DNA of 64,000 nt from Isoetes taiwanensis (Eukaryota; Streptophyta; Lycopodiopsida; Isoetales; Isoetaceae), in assembly GCA_021234155.1 (NCBI GenBank), contig JAJEKV010000078.1:5270370-5334369 (forward strand), in the 5' to 3' direction. This document shows, piece after piece, positions 34,983 to 46,825 of the stretch. How positions within the stretch are numbered: position 1 is the stretch's first letter; every line of letters starts with the position of its first letter. Under the pieces are notes generated by a model that saw nothing but the letters and a program-made list of their open reading frames with translations, was not told the DNA's origin and did not search any database. Made by a program: the position numbers and the translations under genes.

Positions 34983-35144
34983 GTTATGGTGAGAATTAGA
35001 CCAATCAATAAGAAAGAAAAAGATGAAGCAACTGAGCGCATCATTATCAAGGTGTCACAAATACATCTTGATGTCCCAAATACATCTTCTATGTCAGATC
35101 AACAGTATACATTTGATGTTGTTGCTAGACAAGATGCATCTCAG
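34983..35144 (+). pseudogene. Kinesin motor-domain exon (isolated)
   Basis: After the acceptor tttctctag, a 162-bp phase-0 exon encodes VMVRIRPINKKEKDEATERI, ends YTFDVVARQDASQ and is closed by CAG/GTACAA. V(x)VRIRP(x)N followed by FDxV is the start of the kinesin motor head (first beta strand and the following strand), most like plant kinesins with a KxS-x-DxLxV insert. The P-loop exon (GQTGSGKT) that should follow is not found. A microtubule motor in origin, here an isolated exon. Confidence 0.65.
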
Positions 35145-36068
35145 GTACAAAATGGCCCTATATCTCTCAAATTATCAAAAACAAATTTTCTAGACAATGG
35201 GCATGCCTATGGTGTAAAACGTTGCATCTTAAGCACCAACCAAAGCAATCTCCACCTATCCTTAGCCCTGCTAGTAGATCTCATCTAAAAAATATTTGCA
35301 ATTGCAACCCCTTATTTAAATTGGAAATGGGACCTAGATTGGAGATTAGCCCAGTGGAGAATCTGGGATAGCTCGTTGTTATATAGTGAGATTGTTTCTT
35401 TTGGCATCTTGTTGTATATTTTATACATATCTAAAGATTTAACTGCTATATTTTTTGTTCTTCTTTCGATAGTGGAAATTTTACTCTCTTTTTTTTTTGT
35501 GGGTATTACTTTCATAAAATCGTGGGCATAATGTTCTTAGTTTTTTGTACGCCATTTTCTTTCGCTTTTTATCCACTAGAAAACCTTTTTTTTTTTTTTT
35601 GAAGGTAAGGGGGATTTTTATCAATACATATATAAGTCAGGTACATTTCTTTGAACCCCTAATATTTCTGCCCTGGAAAAAAATATGGGCATGACACGTG
35701 CCCTTTAAGAAATAAAAAAAAAAATATATATATAAAATTGTCCTCGTGCCCTATATAAAAAAAAAAAACCAAATGAAAATTAAATGACGTCCATTTCTTT
35801 CTTGCTCTGAAAGCAGGCCCTGTTCAACGGCCAAGCAATCCCTCAGTTCCAGGTCCAGTAAAATTCTCCGGCTACTGCCCAGATGCTGTCACAGATGGTT
35901 CCATCGATGAGTTGGGGCTTGCCGGCGCTTCCGTGCAAATGGATTGACGGATTCAACCTGTTTGGGCACAAAAATCCCTTATTTCTGTACTCAAATCCCC
36001 TGTTTTTGCTGCGAGATGCTCTGTTTTGCCCCAAAAATAGTATGTGTTCCCCCCTTTGATCGCCGGAG
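35145..36068. other. Intergenic, no gene seen
   Basis: Contains several T and A homopolymers (35588-35602, 35754-35768) and no recognisable exon. Confidence 0.45.
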
Positions 36069-36383
36069 TTAATCTACCTTCCATCCTTTTTTCATTGCCT
36101 CTTTTAGGACCCTGTACAGCATCATATTCTCTGAATTGTTTTCGTCCAGCAGCAGCAAATCGCCCTTCTGCAGCGAAGAAAGAAAAAACGTGCTTCCTCT
36201 GCATGGACTGATGCACAAAGAATCCTCTATTTTCACCGGAAGCATCAGACTGGGCAGCGGATTTTTTCTTTCTGGGCATCTTTTCTCAATCTTTTGCTCT
36301 TCAATTACTTCTCCAGCCGAAGAATCAGTCTCATCCGATGCTATTCTCAAATAGCTCCGCCAAATTTCGTGTAGCCTGGGCAA
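36069..36383 (-). CDS. Unassigned 104-residue ORF
   Basis: An ATG frame with balanced composition: RLHEIWRSYLRIASDETD, then an acidic stretch, and GDLLLLDENNSENMMLYRVL near the end. It lies next to and opposite the TPR fragment. No domain recognised. A second overlapping minus-strand frame is also open, so coding status is uncertain. Confidence 0.25.
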   Translation of the reverse strand: MPRLHEIWRSYLRIASDETDSSAGEVIEEQKIEKRCPERKNPLPSLMLPVKIEDSLCISPCRGSTFFLSSLQKGDLLLLDENNSENMMLYRVLKEAMKKGWKVD

Positions 36384-36499
36384 TGTCTGCCATAAGGTCT
36401 GATAAAGAATATGGCCAGAACTTGGCCGCTATGCATAGATTCAGGTCTTCGAGTCAAGGCTGTGGTATCGAAATGGTGGTTGGGTCATTTGCACAGGGA

Positions 36500-36905
36500 T
36501 CAACAGAGCTTACATAACTGGGTTTGGCATTTAGATGTGGCTTCAGTAGACTGTAGCATTGGAGAGGAATATCTAGGTCTTGGCAGAATGATGAAGCTAT
36601 ATTTTCATCAGAAAGCAGTCACTGTGTTTAAATTTATCAATGGGGAGAACCATGCATCTATTGCCTCTGTATTTGTAAGTCTGGCAGACATATCTTTGAG
36701 GACTGGGCGTGAAAGTGGTGTCATAATTTTTGGGAAGCATGGGGCTGGTCATGCGCCAGATGATCTTGCAAGTGGCTTGGTAAAAGTTGCATCAATTTAT
36801 GAAGCCATGAATGAAAGAGAGCAGGCCTTATGCCTGCTTCGGAAGGCACTTGATATTCTCAAAGTTGTGCCTGGAGAACAAAGTTCAGAAAAGTCGACCT
36901 GTTGA
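36500..36905 (+). pseudogene. Kinesin-light-chain-related (KLCR) TPR fragment
   Basis: The frame reads LDVASVDCSIGEEYLGLG, QKAVTVFKFINGENHASIAS, VFVSLADISLRTGR, DDLASGLVKVASIYEAMNE, REQALCLLRKALDILK and PGEQSS. These are successive tetratricopeptide helices in the order and spacing of plant KLCR proteins (also called CMU), which link microtubules to the plasma membrane and cellulose synthase tracks. The usual conserved residues are replaced in two helices (for example MMKLYFHQKAV). The frame stops at 36905 where the family continues for several more repeats, and the N-terminal part is absent. No introns, so either one exon or a processed copy. Confidence 0.75.
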
Positions 36906-38700
36906 CGGTTTTACAGGCTGCTTTGGCCTTTTTGCATGCCAATTTCTGTGGCACCGACATCTCTATTCATCTACCAAATTGTAAGCCACTTTGAGTTTAT
37001 GCAACTACATGATGTAATATGAGTTCATGCACAGCGTCTTCATTTTGATCATACTTTTACTTGAAGACAACATATGGACTTATTTCTTGGCAGAGCATTA
37101 CCCAAATAAGTTTCCATTCTATTCTTTCTGAGCCACTCCTCAACGTTGTTGGATCTGTACACAACAGGGGCTTGGTTGCACTGACTTGAAAGCATGGTTG
37201 ACTACAAAGAGGTGATTATTTTCTGGGCTAAACTATATAGTTGCAGGACATATATGTCAACATTATTGATGGATCCATATGAGGTTGTTGAACTAGTGGT
37301 AGAGAACACTATCTCAGATAAATACAACTTTCCTTGCGCCTATGGCTTTGGCTGTGCAGAATATTGGCATGTTTCCACTTTGTCTATTTCGAAGGAATCC
37401 AATGGCTTTGTTTGTACAGAATATTGGCAAGTTTGCATTGTCTAGTTAGAAGGTATCAAACTGCTATTACATAGGCTTAAAGATGTGGTCTTGGAGAATC
37501 ATTGAGAGCTGTACGACGACTACAAATGAAGGAACAACCTTTCTAGGAAGATTATTTGGTGTCTCTTGCACATTGTTAGTTGTTAGATTGTGTAATTAAA
37601 AAATCTTTTGAAAATAGGCAGGTAAGACATGCCATTGCCATTTATAGTGGCAATTGATTTATGGGATTGCCTCCATCTCACTTTCCCCTCATCTTCATTG
37701 AATATTTTGCAACATCATTTGGTACAAATGGACGTACCTGTAGTTGATGTGATCAAACACTTATGCATATTTTGCAACAGCATTTGGTACAAATGGACAC
37801 ACCTGTAGTGGATGTGATCAAACACTTATGCATATTTTGCAACAGCATTTGGTACAAATGGACACACATGTAGTGGATGTGATCAAACATTTATGCAGCT
37901 ACTATTGGGCTTCCCTTAGACTAAAGAACTTATTTAGTCTATAACATGTAATTAAGGATGCAATTCTTGGTTGGGCTTGGTATCTAAATAGTTCAATTCA
38001 AGAATTACATGAGTTGCAGAAGCCTAAATTAAGGGGAACTTGCTATGAAAAATGATTCAAAATCTCTGTGATGTTATGAACATTTCATGTGTGCTTACAC
38101 CGCAATAAACCCTATTAAGTTGTCTCATTGTTTTGTATTAATTAATTCGAGATATATGAAAGTGTATTAGAATTTGGTGCAAGAAAAAGAAACTTGCCTT
38201 GATGAAGAGACAAGACGGGGAAGAGAAACGTTCGCGGCGGCCTTGTATTATATAATAAAGGTACAATGCTACAAAACAAGAACAGAATTACTACAGGAGA
38301 ATCTCAACTTCTTCATCCTATCATAACCGCAATTTCTGTACTTGTAAGCCTCACTCAACTTCTTCTTATGCCCAGCTGATACTATAGGATTGAATCAACA
38401 TCTACTCAACTGCCATAATACTATAGAAGTAAGAACAGACTTTCCAAAAGCTGTAGTTAAGTCCTTGAATGCTCACAAAATCATGTTGCAAAAATAGAGA
38501 TGAAGAGAAAAGGAAGTACATAGTAAAATGAGCAATCTGACACTGCTCAAACTGCCACAACTCCTAAAATTTGATCAAACCTGCAAATTAATCGGCTAGT
38601 ACACATAATGATATATGAAAACCTTAAGAAATGCTGCATCGTTGGAATAGATAGCAGTCAGCCTGACCACCACCACCAGATACATCCTCAAGGATGGAAT
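36906..38700. repeat. Spacer with two tandem repeats
   Basis: At 37705-37899 a 65-bp unit beginning ttttgcaacagcatttggta is present three times with exact period 65. At about 37340-37440 a ~60-bp unit with ggctttg and acagaatattggca is present twice. The remaining sequence shows no gene. Confidence 0.85.
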
Positions 38701-38707
38701 TCAGGCA

Positions 38708-39394
38708 TCAGTACCTGATCTTAGCACACAGCTCAAATGTAGCAGTATTTGAGCAAACCAAATCCATACAGTGGATTGGTATGACAAAAAAATTTGGCAT
38801 CAGCACCAAATTATCTTCAAGCTTCAGAGCTTGAATGGCTTCTTCAATCATAGCAGTAATTGAGGAAGTAAAGGAAGTGCTAAGAAATTCCAAGTATTTG
38901 CCACAAGCATCTGGCTCAAAATATATTCCTAGCTCGGCTGTTTCTGAAAATTCCATATGCCATCATATAACTGGTTGAGGAATCTGTAGATTAGGATCAA
39001 ATCAGACTACTATGTTCCTATCAAGGAGACATCCCTATGTCTTTCTGCTAGCAAGAAAGAGCAACAGGGAGGGAATCAAACATCTGTTTAAAGAACCCGA
39101 GTAAATTATGACCGCAGAGAAAACCAAATGTAATCGAAACTTCCTTTTCAAAGGTCGTGCGTAGATCCGCTCCACCTTATAGACCATGTGCCTTTTCAAA
39201 ATTGTAAGAATCATAATGCTTAAAGCATTAGAGCGTAGAGACCACGTTAGTGGATTACCCGCAGCCCTAAAGAACGCCTTACAAGAAAGCTTCAAGAAAT
39301 AGATAACCTGCCAGTCTTGAATGAGCAGATCCAATAAACTATGGCAAGAGACCCTCGCTAGCCTCTGTATGGGGTCGATTTGATGGAGAAACAT
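38708..39394 (-). pseudogene. Unidentified gene exons, part 1
   Basis: Two frames on the minus strand look protein-like. 38956-38708 is preceded by an acceptor-like ctacag and reads ELGIYFEPDACGKYLEFLST, IEEAIQALKLEDNLVLMPN and FFVIPIHCMD. 39394-39035 includes FFRAAGNPLTWSLRSNALSI. They may be exons of the same gene as 40249-40680. I do not recognise the family. Confidence 0.25.
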
Positions 39395-40248
39395 CAGCAG
39401 CAGTGCTGAATCGAGAGAAAAGAAGGGCGGCCTCCCTCCTCCTCTGTCGCCCTAGCCGTAGGCGGTGCCGTCAGCGCCAAGAAGCATCGTTCCCAATTGC
39501 TATTTTTCTTAGTCTACCTTAATCTTCTCATTTGACAAACAATTACTCCTTGGGGAAGTCGTAAGCCTGGGGTCAGGATGAGAGTTCTGGAGAATTATAG
39601 AATGGACGGACGACCTTTTTTCAAGAATTGTTACTAGAAAAGATCTTTTCTAGATCCTATGATGCTTTCTTTTAGGAATTGGGTATGCGCGAGCCTCAGA
39701 TCTTTAAGGGAAAGGACATGTTAAGACAAAAGTTTTTTGCACTTCCAATATTGCAGAGATTGCAGCTGGCTTCTTAAAATTGAAGGATGGTATCATGTTC
39801 GTATTCTATAGGCTGCAAGTTCAATCAAATTAGTTACATCACCCACTATAAAATATTAAATTATTTTGGGTGTCATAATTTTTTATAACCAATGGATCGA
39901 GGAACATTATCAAGAATATCCCATCAAACAACCTCTGCACCTTCATTGCAATGGGTCATACAGTCTCCCCTATACCCGCCCACAAACAAGCTCTTCTAAA
40001 AAGTGCCTAATGGTCCTATCTTCATTAAACCAAAAGTCAATGTCTGATACATATATCAGACCTCAATTTCTAATACAACAACAATTTCGACTGAATAGTG
40101 CCTGGCAAGTTGAACCCCAGCAAGATGCTCATGCTCTTTGGACATAGCAGCCATCCCAATAAAGGATTGACTGCATATGATCCTCTTTGACTATGAGTTG
40201 AACCTGCAATTAAAGAACTTGAATTTGAAAACCTACACAAAGCAAAAC
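39395..40248. other. Spacer or intron
   Basis: Contains a CG-richer patch at 39420-39490 and a possible minus-strand exon (about 40187-40120: VQLIVKEDHMQSILYWDGC after ttaattgcag). Otherwise no feature. Confidence 0.3.
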
Positions 40249-40680
40249 TTACTTTCCATTCTTCCAAGTAGATTCTCGGTTTTGTAGAAGCCTATGCATG
40301 GTGTTAATCACGTAATGTCGCTCAGAGCATTTGCACTCAATGACATCAGAGTGATTGCACCATCTATAGCCTCCAAATATTATGGTTCTCATATCAGAAG
40401 GCATGCAATGATTAGGATTCAATGGAACTTTCCAAGCCACTCTAACTCTATGCTCAACAAACTAGACAAGGTAAATTTTCCAAACCTTATCGTCTTGCAC
40501 AAGGTATATGTCAGATTCTCACTTAACCTTCGATTGCCATGATAGTTAACAAAATGGGCAGCCCTATTCAACAGGTTTTTGTTGTCTAGTACAACAAGAT
40601 TCTTCACATCACCAGCCCCCACCTTAAGTATAAATCCTTCCTCGGATGCATGGGATGTTATAGTGGAAGGCCTGCGTAAG
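40249..40680 (-). pseudogene. Unidentified gene exons, part 2
   Basis: One exon-like segment (about 40680-40497) reads VGAGDVKNLVVLDNKNLLNR, AAHFVNYHGNRRLSENLTYT and LCKTIR, then gtttgg. A second (about 40455-40250) reads VRVAWKVPLNPNHCMPSDMR, TIIFGGYRWCNHSDVIECKC and SERHYVINTMHRLLQNRES, then ends at a good GTAAGT donor. Both look like conserved protein and the exon edges are plausible. The family is unknown to me. The LINE fragment begins directly beside it, so the LINE probably inserted here and may have cut the gene. Confidence 0.4.
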
Positions 40681-40689
40681 CATTTTTTT

Positions 40690-41815
40690 TTTGGTGGAAT
40701 ACAGCTAAGCTTTCTCTGGCAGGGCGGATAGTAGTTGCTAAGCAGGTTCTCAGCAACACTCATGATATGGCATCTGCTGTGCTTACCTCACAAACAAAGT
40801 TTCAAGAGGTTGTCGCAATTGTCCGTAACTTCATTTGGGCAGGTACTGAGACAGGTGTAGTTGTGAAGGTCGCTTGGTCCACATGTATCAAACCAAAATT
40901 TGCTGGAGGTCTAGGTATAATTGACTTTCATTTACAGAGTAAAATTTGTCGCTACTTGGTGGGTATGATACATTCACCTGGAATGAAATTGGTTGTGCAA
41001 GCACTTGGGCAGTGTATTCCTTTTGGGAAACCGGCACTTAGGGCAGTTCTTCCTTGGTGTCTCTTTTATCAGCTTCGTCCATATCTGAATGCTTCTCCCT
41101 TCTTGAAGGGATTGCTTGATTCTTGGGAGACACTTCGTGTGCTATTTAAGATTAATCCAGGTGTATGTCCACAGGCAGGTTCTCTGTGTTGGTGGATTCC
41201 TCTGGATAACCACATGTCTCTGTGTGCTACTGTACATCCATTGACTCAGTAGCGTTGGAGGCGTGCTGGTATTCTCACAGTTGGTGCTTGGTATGAGGCA
41301 TGACACTTGTTGACTTGGGATGCTTTTCAGACTAAAGTTTATGCTATCTCGATGGGACAGAGCTCTGTGGCAAAAAACGGTTTGCATTCTGCCAGACGCT
41401 CCTTCACAATCAGTTGATGTGCCTATTTGGACTGGTCCGCAAATTGTTAATGCACATCGTCTTGTGCATTCATTATATCAAAAGCTGGTTGATGTTGACA
41501 TTGTCCCCCCTCGGACTAGTTGGCAGCTCCGCATTCCCCCCTCCTCAGTGGAAGCGTATATGGTCCTGGGTCTGGAATAAATTGCTGCATCCCAAAGTTT
41601 CTACCTTATGGTGGCAACTCCTTCGCAGATGTCTGCAGGTTAATGTGTTGGTTCATAAGTTTTATCCCCTCATTTCAGAACTCTGTCCACTGTGTAAGCA
41701 CCAAGTTGAGAGTATCCAGCATTGCTTTTTTCTATGTGACCAACAGGTGGTTGAAGCCCTGCTGCTGTGGATCAACAGCTGCAGGGGTGTCTCATGCAGG
41801 GGGAACTTCTGCTAG
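40690..41815 (+). mobile_element. LINE (non-LTR retrotransposon), 3' part of ORF2
   Basis: The segment opens with NTAKLSLAGRIVVAKQVL, then VVAIVRNFIWAGTE and KPKFAGGLGIIDF, the 'thumb' region that follows the reverse transcriptase in plant LINEs. It ends in another frame with WKRIWSWVWNKLLHPKVSTL, CLQVNVLVHK and ELCPLCKHQVESIQHCFFLC, the zf-RVT zinc domain (CPLC...E...H..F.C). The catalytic RT core is missing, so it is 5'-truncated. It carries a stop near 41250 and two shifts, and its 3' end is replaced by Copia sequence. It cannot be autonomous. Confidence 0.8.
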
Positions 41816-41838
41816 TTCTGAAGGAGAGGAAGCAAAAA

Positions 41839-44800
41839 TTATGGAAGCTCAAGCCATAATTATGTGCAAGGTAGGGACTGCCTTAAAGTTAAAGCTTCAA
41901 GGTATGAAGCCTAAAGAAATGTGGGATTATCTGATCAAGCATTATGAACAAAAGAGTTCCTCACAGATAGATATCCTGGAGAAGGAGTTAAGGAAAATGA
42001 AGCTAGTTGAGAAAGACAACCTAACTAATTTCTTAGAAAGGTTTGACTCTATTATTGCAGATCTTGAAGGTGCTGGTAATATTCTGAATGAGCAGTATCA
42101 AATCTTGGCTTTGGCAAGGTCAGTTTCTCATAATAGTCATTTGGCAACTTTACTTAGAAATGTAGCCACTTCTAAGGAACATGCTATCAAAATGATACGT
42201 ACTGAATTTGAGCAATCCAGTATCACACAAGAAGAGTCTGAGCAATCTTCAGAAGTATTGTATACTGGTAAGGCCAAAAGGAGGTTTTAAAAATTTCTCA
42301 AAAGGAAAAATAGGACCACGCTATGTATGTAATCAATATGGTCATTTAAAGAGTGATTGTCCAAGTATTGGTGAAAAAGAGTTGAGATGTTTCAATTGTG
42401 AGGGAAAAGGTCATTTTGCCTCAAATTGTTCAAGCCCTAAAAGGGGAAGGGGTCGAGGCAGATCTGGTGGGTACAGAGGTGGCAGAGGCAGGGGAAATTT
42501 CAGAGGTGGTGCAAGTGTTAATATAGTTGAGAAACGTGAGAGTAGTGAAGGTGAGCTGGAAGATGACACTATGGAGGTAAGGAAATATTTAAGTTGTAAT
42601 ATTTTTGTATCTCAAATGAAAAATAATGATCAGTTTGTGGTTATAGATTCAGAAGCAGAAAAAAGTGTGATGTGTGATGTATATATGCTGAAAAATAGAG
42701 AGAGAAAAAAGGGGCATGTTCAACTTGGTGATGGAGGTCTGCAGCAAATTGAAGATTCTGGAGTCTTGGAGTTATTTGATTTGAATGGCAAAACTGTTAT
42801 GTTAAAGGATGTGTTGTGTGTACCTGGTCTTGTAAGGAATCTCATATATGTATGTCAATTAGTGGATCTGGGATATAAAGTATTGTTCGAACAGATCCAA
42901 TGTAAAGTTTTCCTTAATGATGAATTAAAGTTTATTGGCAAACGAGTTGGGAATTTGTTTGGATTGAATGTTGTGCATCTTCATGAAATCAATCTCATTG
43001 AATATCCAGATATGAAACTTTGGCATAACAGACTATGTCATGTAAACTCTACAATGATTGAAGCTCTCGAGAAAAAGGGGCTAATCTCAGCAAAAATAGA
43101 AGAAGGAAAATTCTTATGTGGGGGTTGTCAGCTTGGGAAGCAACCAAGATCATCATTTAAAAGATCAAACAAGCAAAGGGTATTTTGGATCTGATATATA
43201 CTGATTTATGTGGCCCTATAAATGTCACTAGTTTGAGTGGACATAAATATTTCATGAGTTTTATTGATAATTTCAGCAGAAAAACCAAATGTTATATATT
43301 AAAAACAAAGGATCAAGCTAGTGATGCCTTAAAATTGTTCACTGCTGAAACTGAACTGGAAACTGGAAGGAAAATAAGGTGCATAAGGTCAGATAGAGGT
43401 GGTGAGTACATATCTGATGAATTTAAAGCATTTTGTGCAAATAAGGGAATTAAGAGGCAACTAACATGCAGATATTCTCCACAACAAAATGGAGTAGCTG
43501 AAAGGAAGAACAGAACTTTACTTGATGCTGTGAGATCCATGTTGAAATACTCTGGATTGCCAAATGTTTTGTGGGATGAGGCTGTGAAGACAGCAGTCTA
43601 TGGTCAAAATTTGTTGCCATCCTCAAGCATTAAAGGTGCTATTCCACAGATGCTATGGTCTGGTAAGTTTCCATCTTATGATAGGTTAAAGGTATATGGA
43701 TGCTTGTGTTTTGTACATGTCCCCTCAAGAATTGAGAAAAAAAATGGAAGATAGGGCATATATAGCATATCTTGTTGGATATGATTCAAACTCAAAGGCC
43801 TTTAGATTATATGATCCTGCAAGACGAAAAATTATAATCAGTCGAGATGTTGTTTTTAATGAAAGGGAGTTTTACAGGAAAATTCCAAAGATAAACTCAG
43901 AGGACTCAGTTGAAAATAAGGAGAGAAGTGTAGTTGTAGAGCCAAAACAACAATTAAGTGAAGTCAATGAAGAAGGAAAGTTAAAGGGATTTGAAGAACC
44001 AGATGTAAGTGAGTCTTACAATGAATCAAAAATAATTCCAGAAGAATTTGTTCAGCCAGAAATGGAACCTGAACTTGAACCTGAAATTGGTCATCAAGAA
44101 ACAGAACCTGCTGCGTGTATCAGACCAAAAAGAAAAACAAAAAGGACAGAAGCCCAAATTTTAGCAGATAAAGCCAGACATGACCTAGAGTTACATGGCA
44201 GAACTGAGGTTGGAAGAAGCAAAAGGTTGAGATCAAATGCAGATGAAATTAATACTGTCTTTGACATCCTTATACTTGAGAGTGATAAAACACCTCAAAA
44301 TGCCATTCATGATTGCAATGCAAAAAACTGGCATAGTGCAATGGAAGAAGAAATGGGAGCTTTTAAAAGAACAAACACATACACAGTGGTAGATGCTCCT
44401 CTGAATAAGAATATTCTGGGTAGCAAATGGATATATAGAATAAAGCCAGGAGTTGACAAGAAAACAAAGAAATTTAAAGCCAGACTTGTGGCACAAGGCT
44501 TTACTCAAAAAAGGGGTGAAGATTTTGATGAAACATTCTCACCTTTAGTGAAAATAAACAGCTTGAGAATGTTATTAGCAATTACCAATGCATGTGACTT
44601 TAAAATACATCATATGGATGTAAGTACAACATTTTTGAATGCTAAACTAGAGGAAGAAATATATTTGAGACCTGCTCCTGGATTTGAAGAAGAAAAAGGG
44701 AAAGTCTGGAAACTAAATAGAGCAGTCTATGGTCTCAAACAATCCCCTAGAGAATGGTATAAATGTATGGATGGATATTTAGTAGAACAAAGGTTTGAGA

Positions 44801-45802
44801 AAATTAACTATGATGGAAATATTTACAAATTTAGAATGGGTGATGAATGGTGTATAATTGCTCTATATGTTGATGACAACATCATGATATCTAAAGGGAG
44901 GAAGGTATTAAGTCATTGTAAAAATATTTTGAAGAAACGTTTTCAAATGAGTGATCTTGGAGAACTGAAGAGGTTTCTGGGTATTGATGTATACAGGGAC
45001 AAAAGCAACAAAATATTAGCATTGAGTCAGCAAGGACATGTTCAAAACATGCTAAAGAAATTTCATATGGAAGAATGTAATGTGGCATGTACTCCTATGG
45101 TTCCAGATCACAAAATCTCTGCAGAAATGAGTCCAAAAACAGAAAGTGAAAGCAAACAAATGGAGAAAGTACCATATAGAAGTTTGATTGGTTGTTTGTC
45201 ATATGTGGCAAATTGCACTCGACCTGACATTGCATTTGCAGTTAACATTCTTAGCAGGTACAATAATAAACCTGGAAGAGCACATTGGAATGCAGCCAAG
45301 CGGATTTTAAAATATTTGAAAGGTACAATGCATTTTGGTATTCTATTTAATAATACTAATCTGCAGTTGCAAGCCTTCTGTGATGCTGACTGGGGAGGGG
45401 ATCTAGACAAACGAAAATCAACCTCAGCATATATTGTTTTATTAGGTGGTGCTCCAGTGGCCTGGAAATGTAAAAAGTAGGGAAATATTGCACTCTCTAG
45501 TGCTGAAGCAGAGTATAATTCAAAGAACCTTGTTGACAAAGGAATTGATTTGGGAGAGGAGACTCATGAAAGAACTAGGATTTGATCAAACCGACCAAAC
45601 AAGCTTATTTATCGTGGTCAATACAAGTTGTATTGCCATGACAAATAATCCCATTTTACATGAAAGATCAAAGCACATTGACATGGAAGTTCATTTCATC
45701 AGGGATATGGTAAAGAAAAATCAGATTCACTTGACTTATGTTAGTACTGCAGATCAGAGAGCAGACATTCTTACTAAAGCCTTACCAACTTCTAGATTCT
45801 AG
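41839..45802 (+). pseudogene. Copia gag-pol polyprotein gene, broken
   Basis: Gag (EMWDYLIKHYEQKSSSQ...) shifts frame near 42280 into two zinc knuckles: CNQYGHLKSDC, where the second Cys has become Tyr, and an intact CFNCEGKGHFASNC. The protease active site reads DSEAE where DSGA is expected. GAG-pre-integrase follows (WHNRLCHVN). After a shift at ~43190 comes the integrase core with its three acidic residues in YTDLCGP, RSDRGGE and NGVAERKNR. A shift in an A8 run near 43740 leads to RT (KARLVAQGFTQKRGEDFDET, YVDD at ~44870) and RNase H (DADWGGD). A CAG-to-TAG stop lies at 45478, with a last shift near 45520 before the C-terminal ADILTKALP. RT and integrase catalytic residues are kept, protease is lost. 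Confidence 0.9.
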
Positions 45803-45856
45803 GAATTAAGAGGATTACTACAATGTGATGATAAGCAATATCACATGAAGGGGGAA

Positions 45857-46800
45857 TGATGGAATCTGAAGGTCATGTGATATTGTTTGAGCAACTGTAA
45901 AACATATGTACAGATAACCTATGTACAGGTCAACAGGGTCTACAGAAATTAAGGCTCAAGGGGATTAGGGACCATATTTTGGCTCCCCTTGATCAACTTG
46001 GTTTATGGCAAACTAGGTTGAGCCTAAGGCATGAATATGGCATGAATATTTTGTTTGATAAATCATTGAGGTTGAATGTGGAGACATGGCAAAGGTTATT
46101 TGAATGTTTGAATATTCAAAAGAATTGATAAGTCCATGGTTCGTGGGGTTGCTTCGAAATTGAAACAGGCCTGTGGGATAATTTGTTTAAGGGCCTTTGA
46201 ATGTCGATTTATCTGTGGGATAAATCGAAATGCTCAGATTTCTGGAGGCAAGTCTATCCGGCCCATAAATCACGGATCGGGTAGATATAGCATGATTGAG
46301 ACAAAAAAGAAGGTATGAGCTTGATGCCTGTCGGAGCATTGTGAACTATGATGATCTGAGATCGGTCAAAACTGCTACAGGAAGAAAGTCAATTCCTGAG
46401 CTACAGTGTTATGCTTAATGGTCATTTTTGTCTTAAGTTATTGACAATGTTCTTTTGAAAAGTTGTTTTCAACTTGGTTCAATAGAATTAATAGAGCCAT
46501 TGAAATTCTAAGTTATACAAAGGGAAATTGAGATAAATTTGCATTATTGAGTTGCTTGGTTATGAATTTTGAATGAAATATATGCCACTTGCTTGTTGAA
46601 GATGGTAAAAGGTTGTGCTTAAGATTTAAGCAATAAGTTAGTAGGACAATTTGAAAAATCAACAATATATTTGTAGTGCATTTGGCAAAAGTGTGTGACT
46701 CGCAACTGGAAGGTTGCGATTTCAACCTTTATTTTGTGCAACTACCTTTTTGCATCTGTATATCTTTTGTACATACGAGTATAATATTCGTATGATATAA
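45857..46800 (+). repeat. Presumed Copia 3' LTR
   Basis: Starts TGATGGAATCTG directly after the polypurine tract. The right boundary is not defined because no second LTR exists to compare with; it must lie before the Gypsy stop region. Within it, at about 46679-46733, is a tRNA-like pair of boxes (tttggcaaaagtgtgtgac ... gatttcaacc) that might mark a small SINE. Confidence 0.5.
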
Positions 46801-46825
46801 ATATCTGTATGGCTCCTACGCACGC

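Larger units (their letters stand above)
41816..46800 (+). mobile_element. Ty1/Copia retrotransposon, 5'-truncated
   Basis: The order gag, protease, integrase, reverse transcriptase, RNase H (41839-45802), then a polypurine tract (gaaggggga, 45847-45855) and a presumed 3' LTR, is the Copia order. No 5' LTR, primer-binding site or 5' gag is present: the sequence passes directly from the LINE zinc domain into mid-gag near 41815-41840. The right end lies somewhere between the LTR and the Gypsy 3' coding end at 46826. It cannot transpose by itself. Confidence 0.9.

Noticed and set aside
41142-41387. Minus-strand ORF over the LINE
   Set aside because: The plus strand carries recognisable LINE protein here.
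46679-46735. tRNA gene or SINE in the Copia LTR
   Set aside because: A- and B-box-like strings are present but degenerate (gatttcaacc), and no cloverleaf or tail could be drawn; kept only as a remark.
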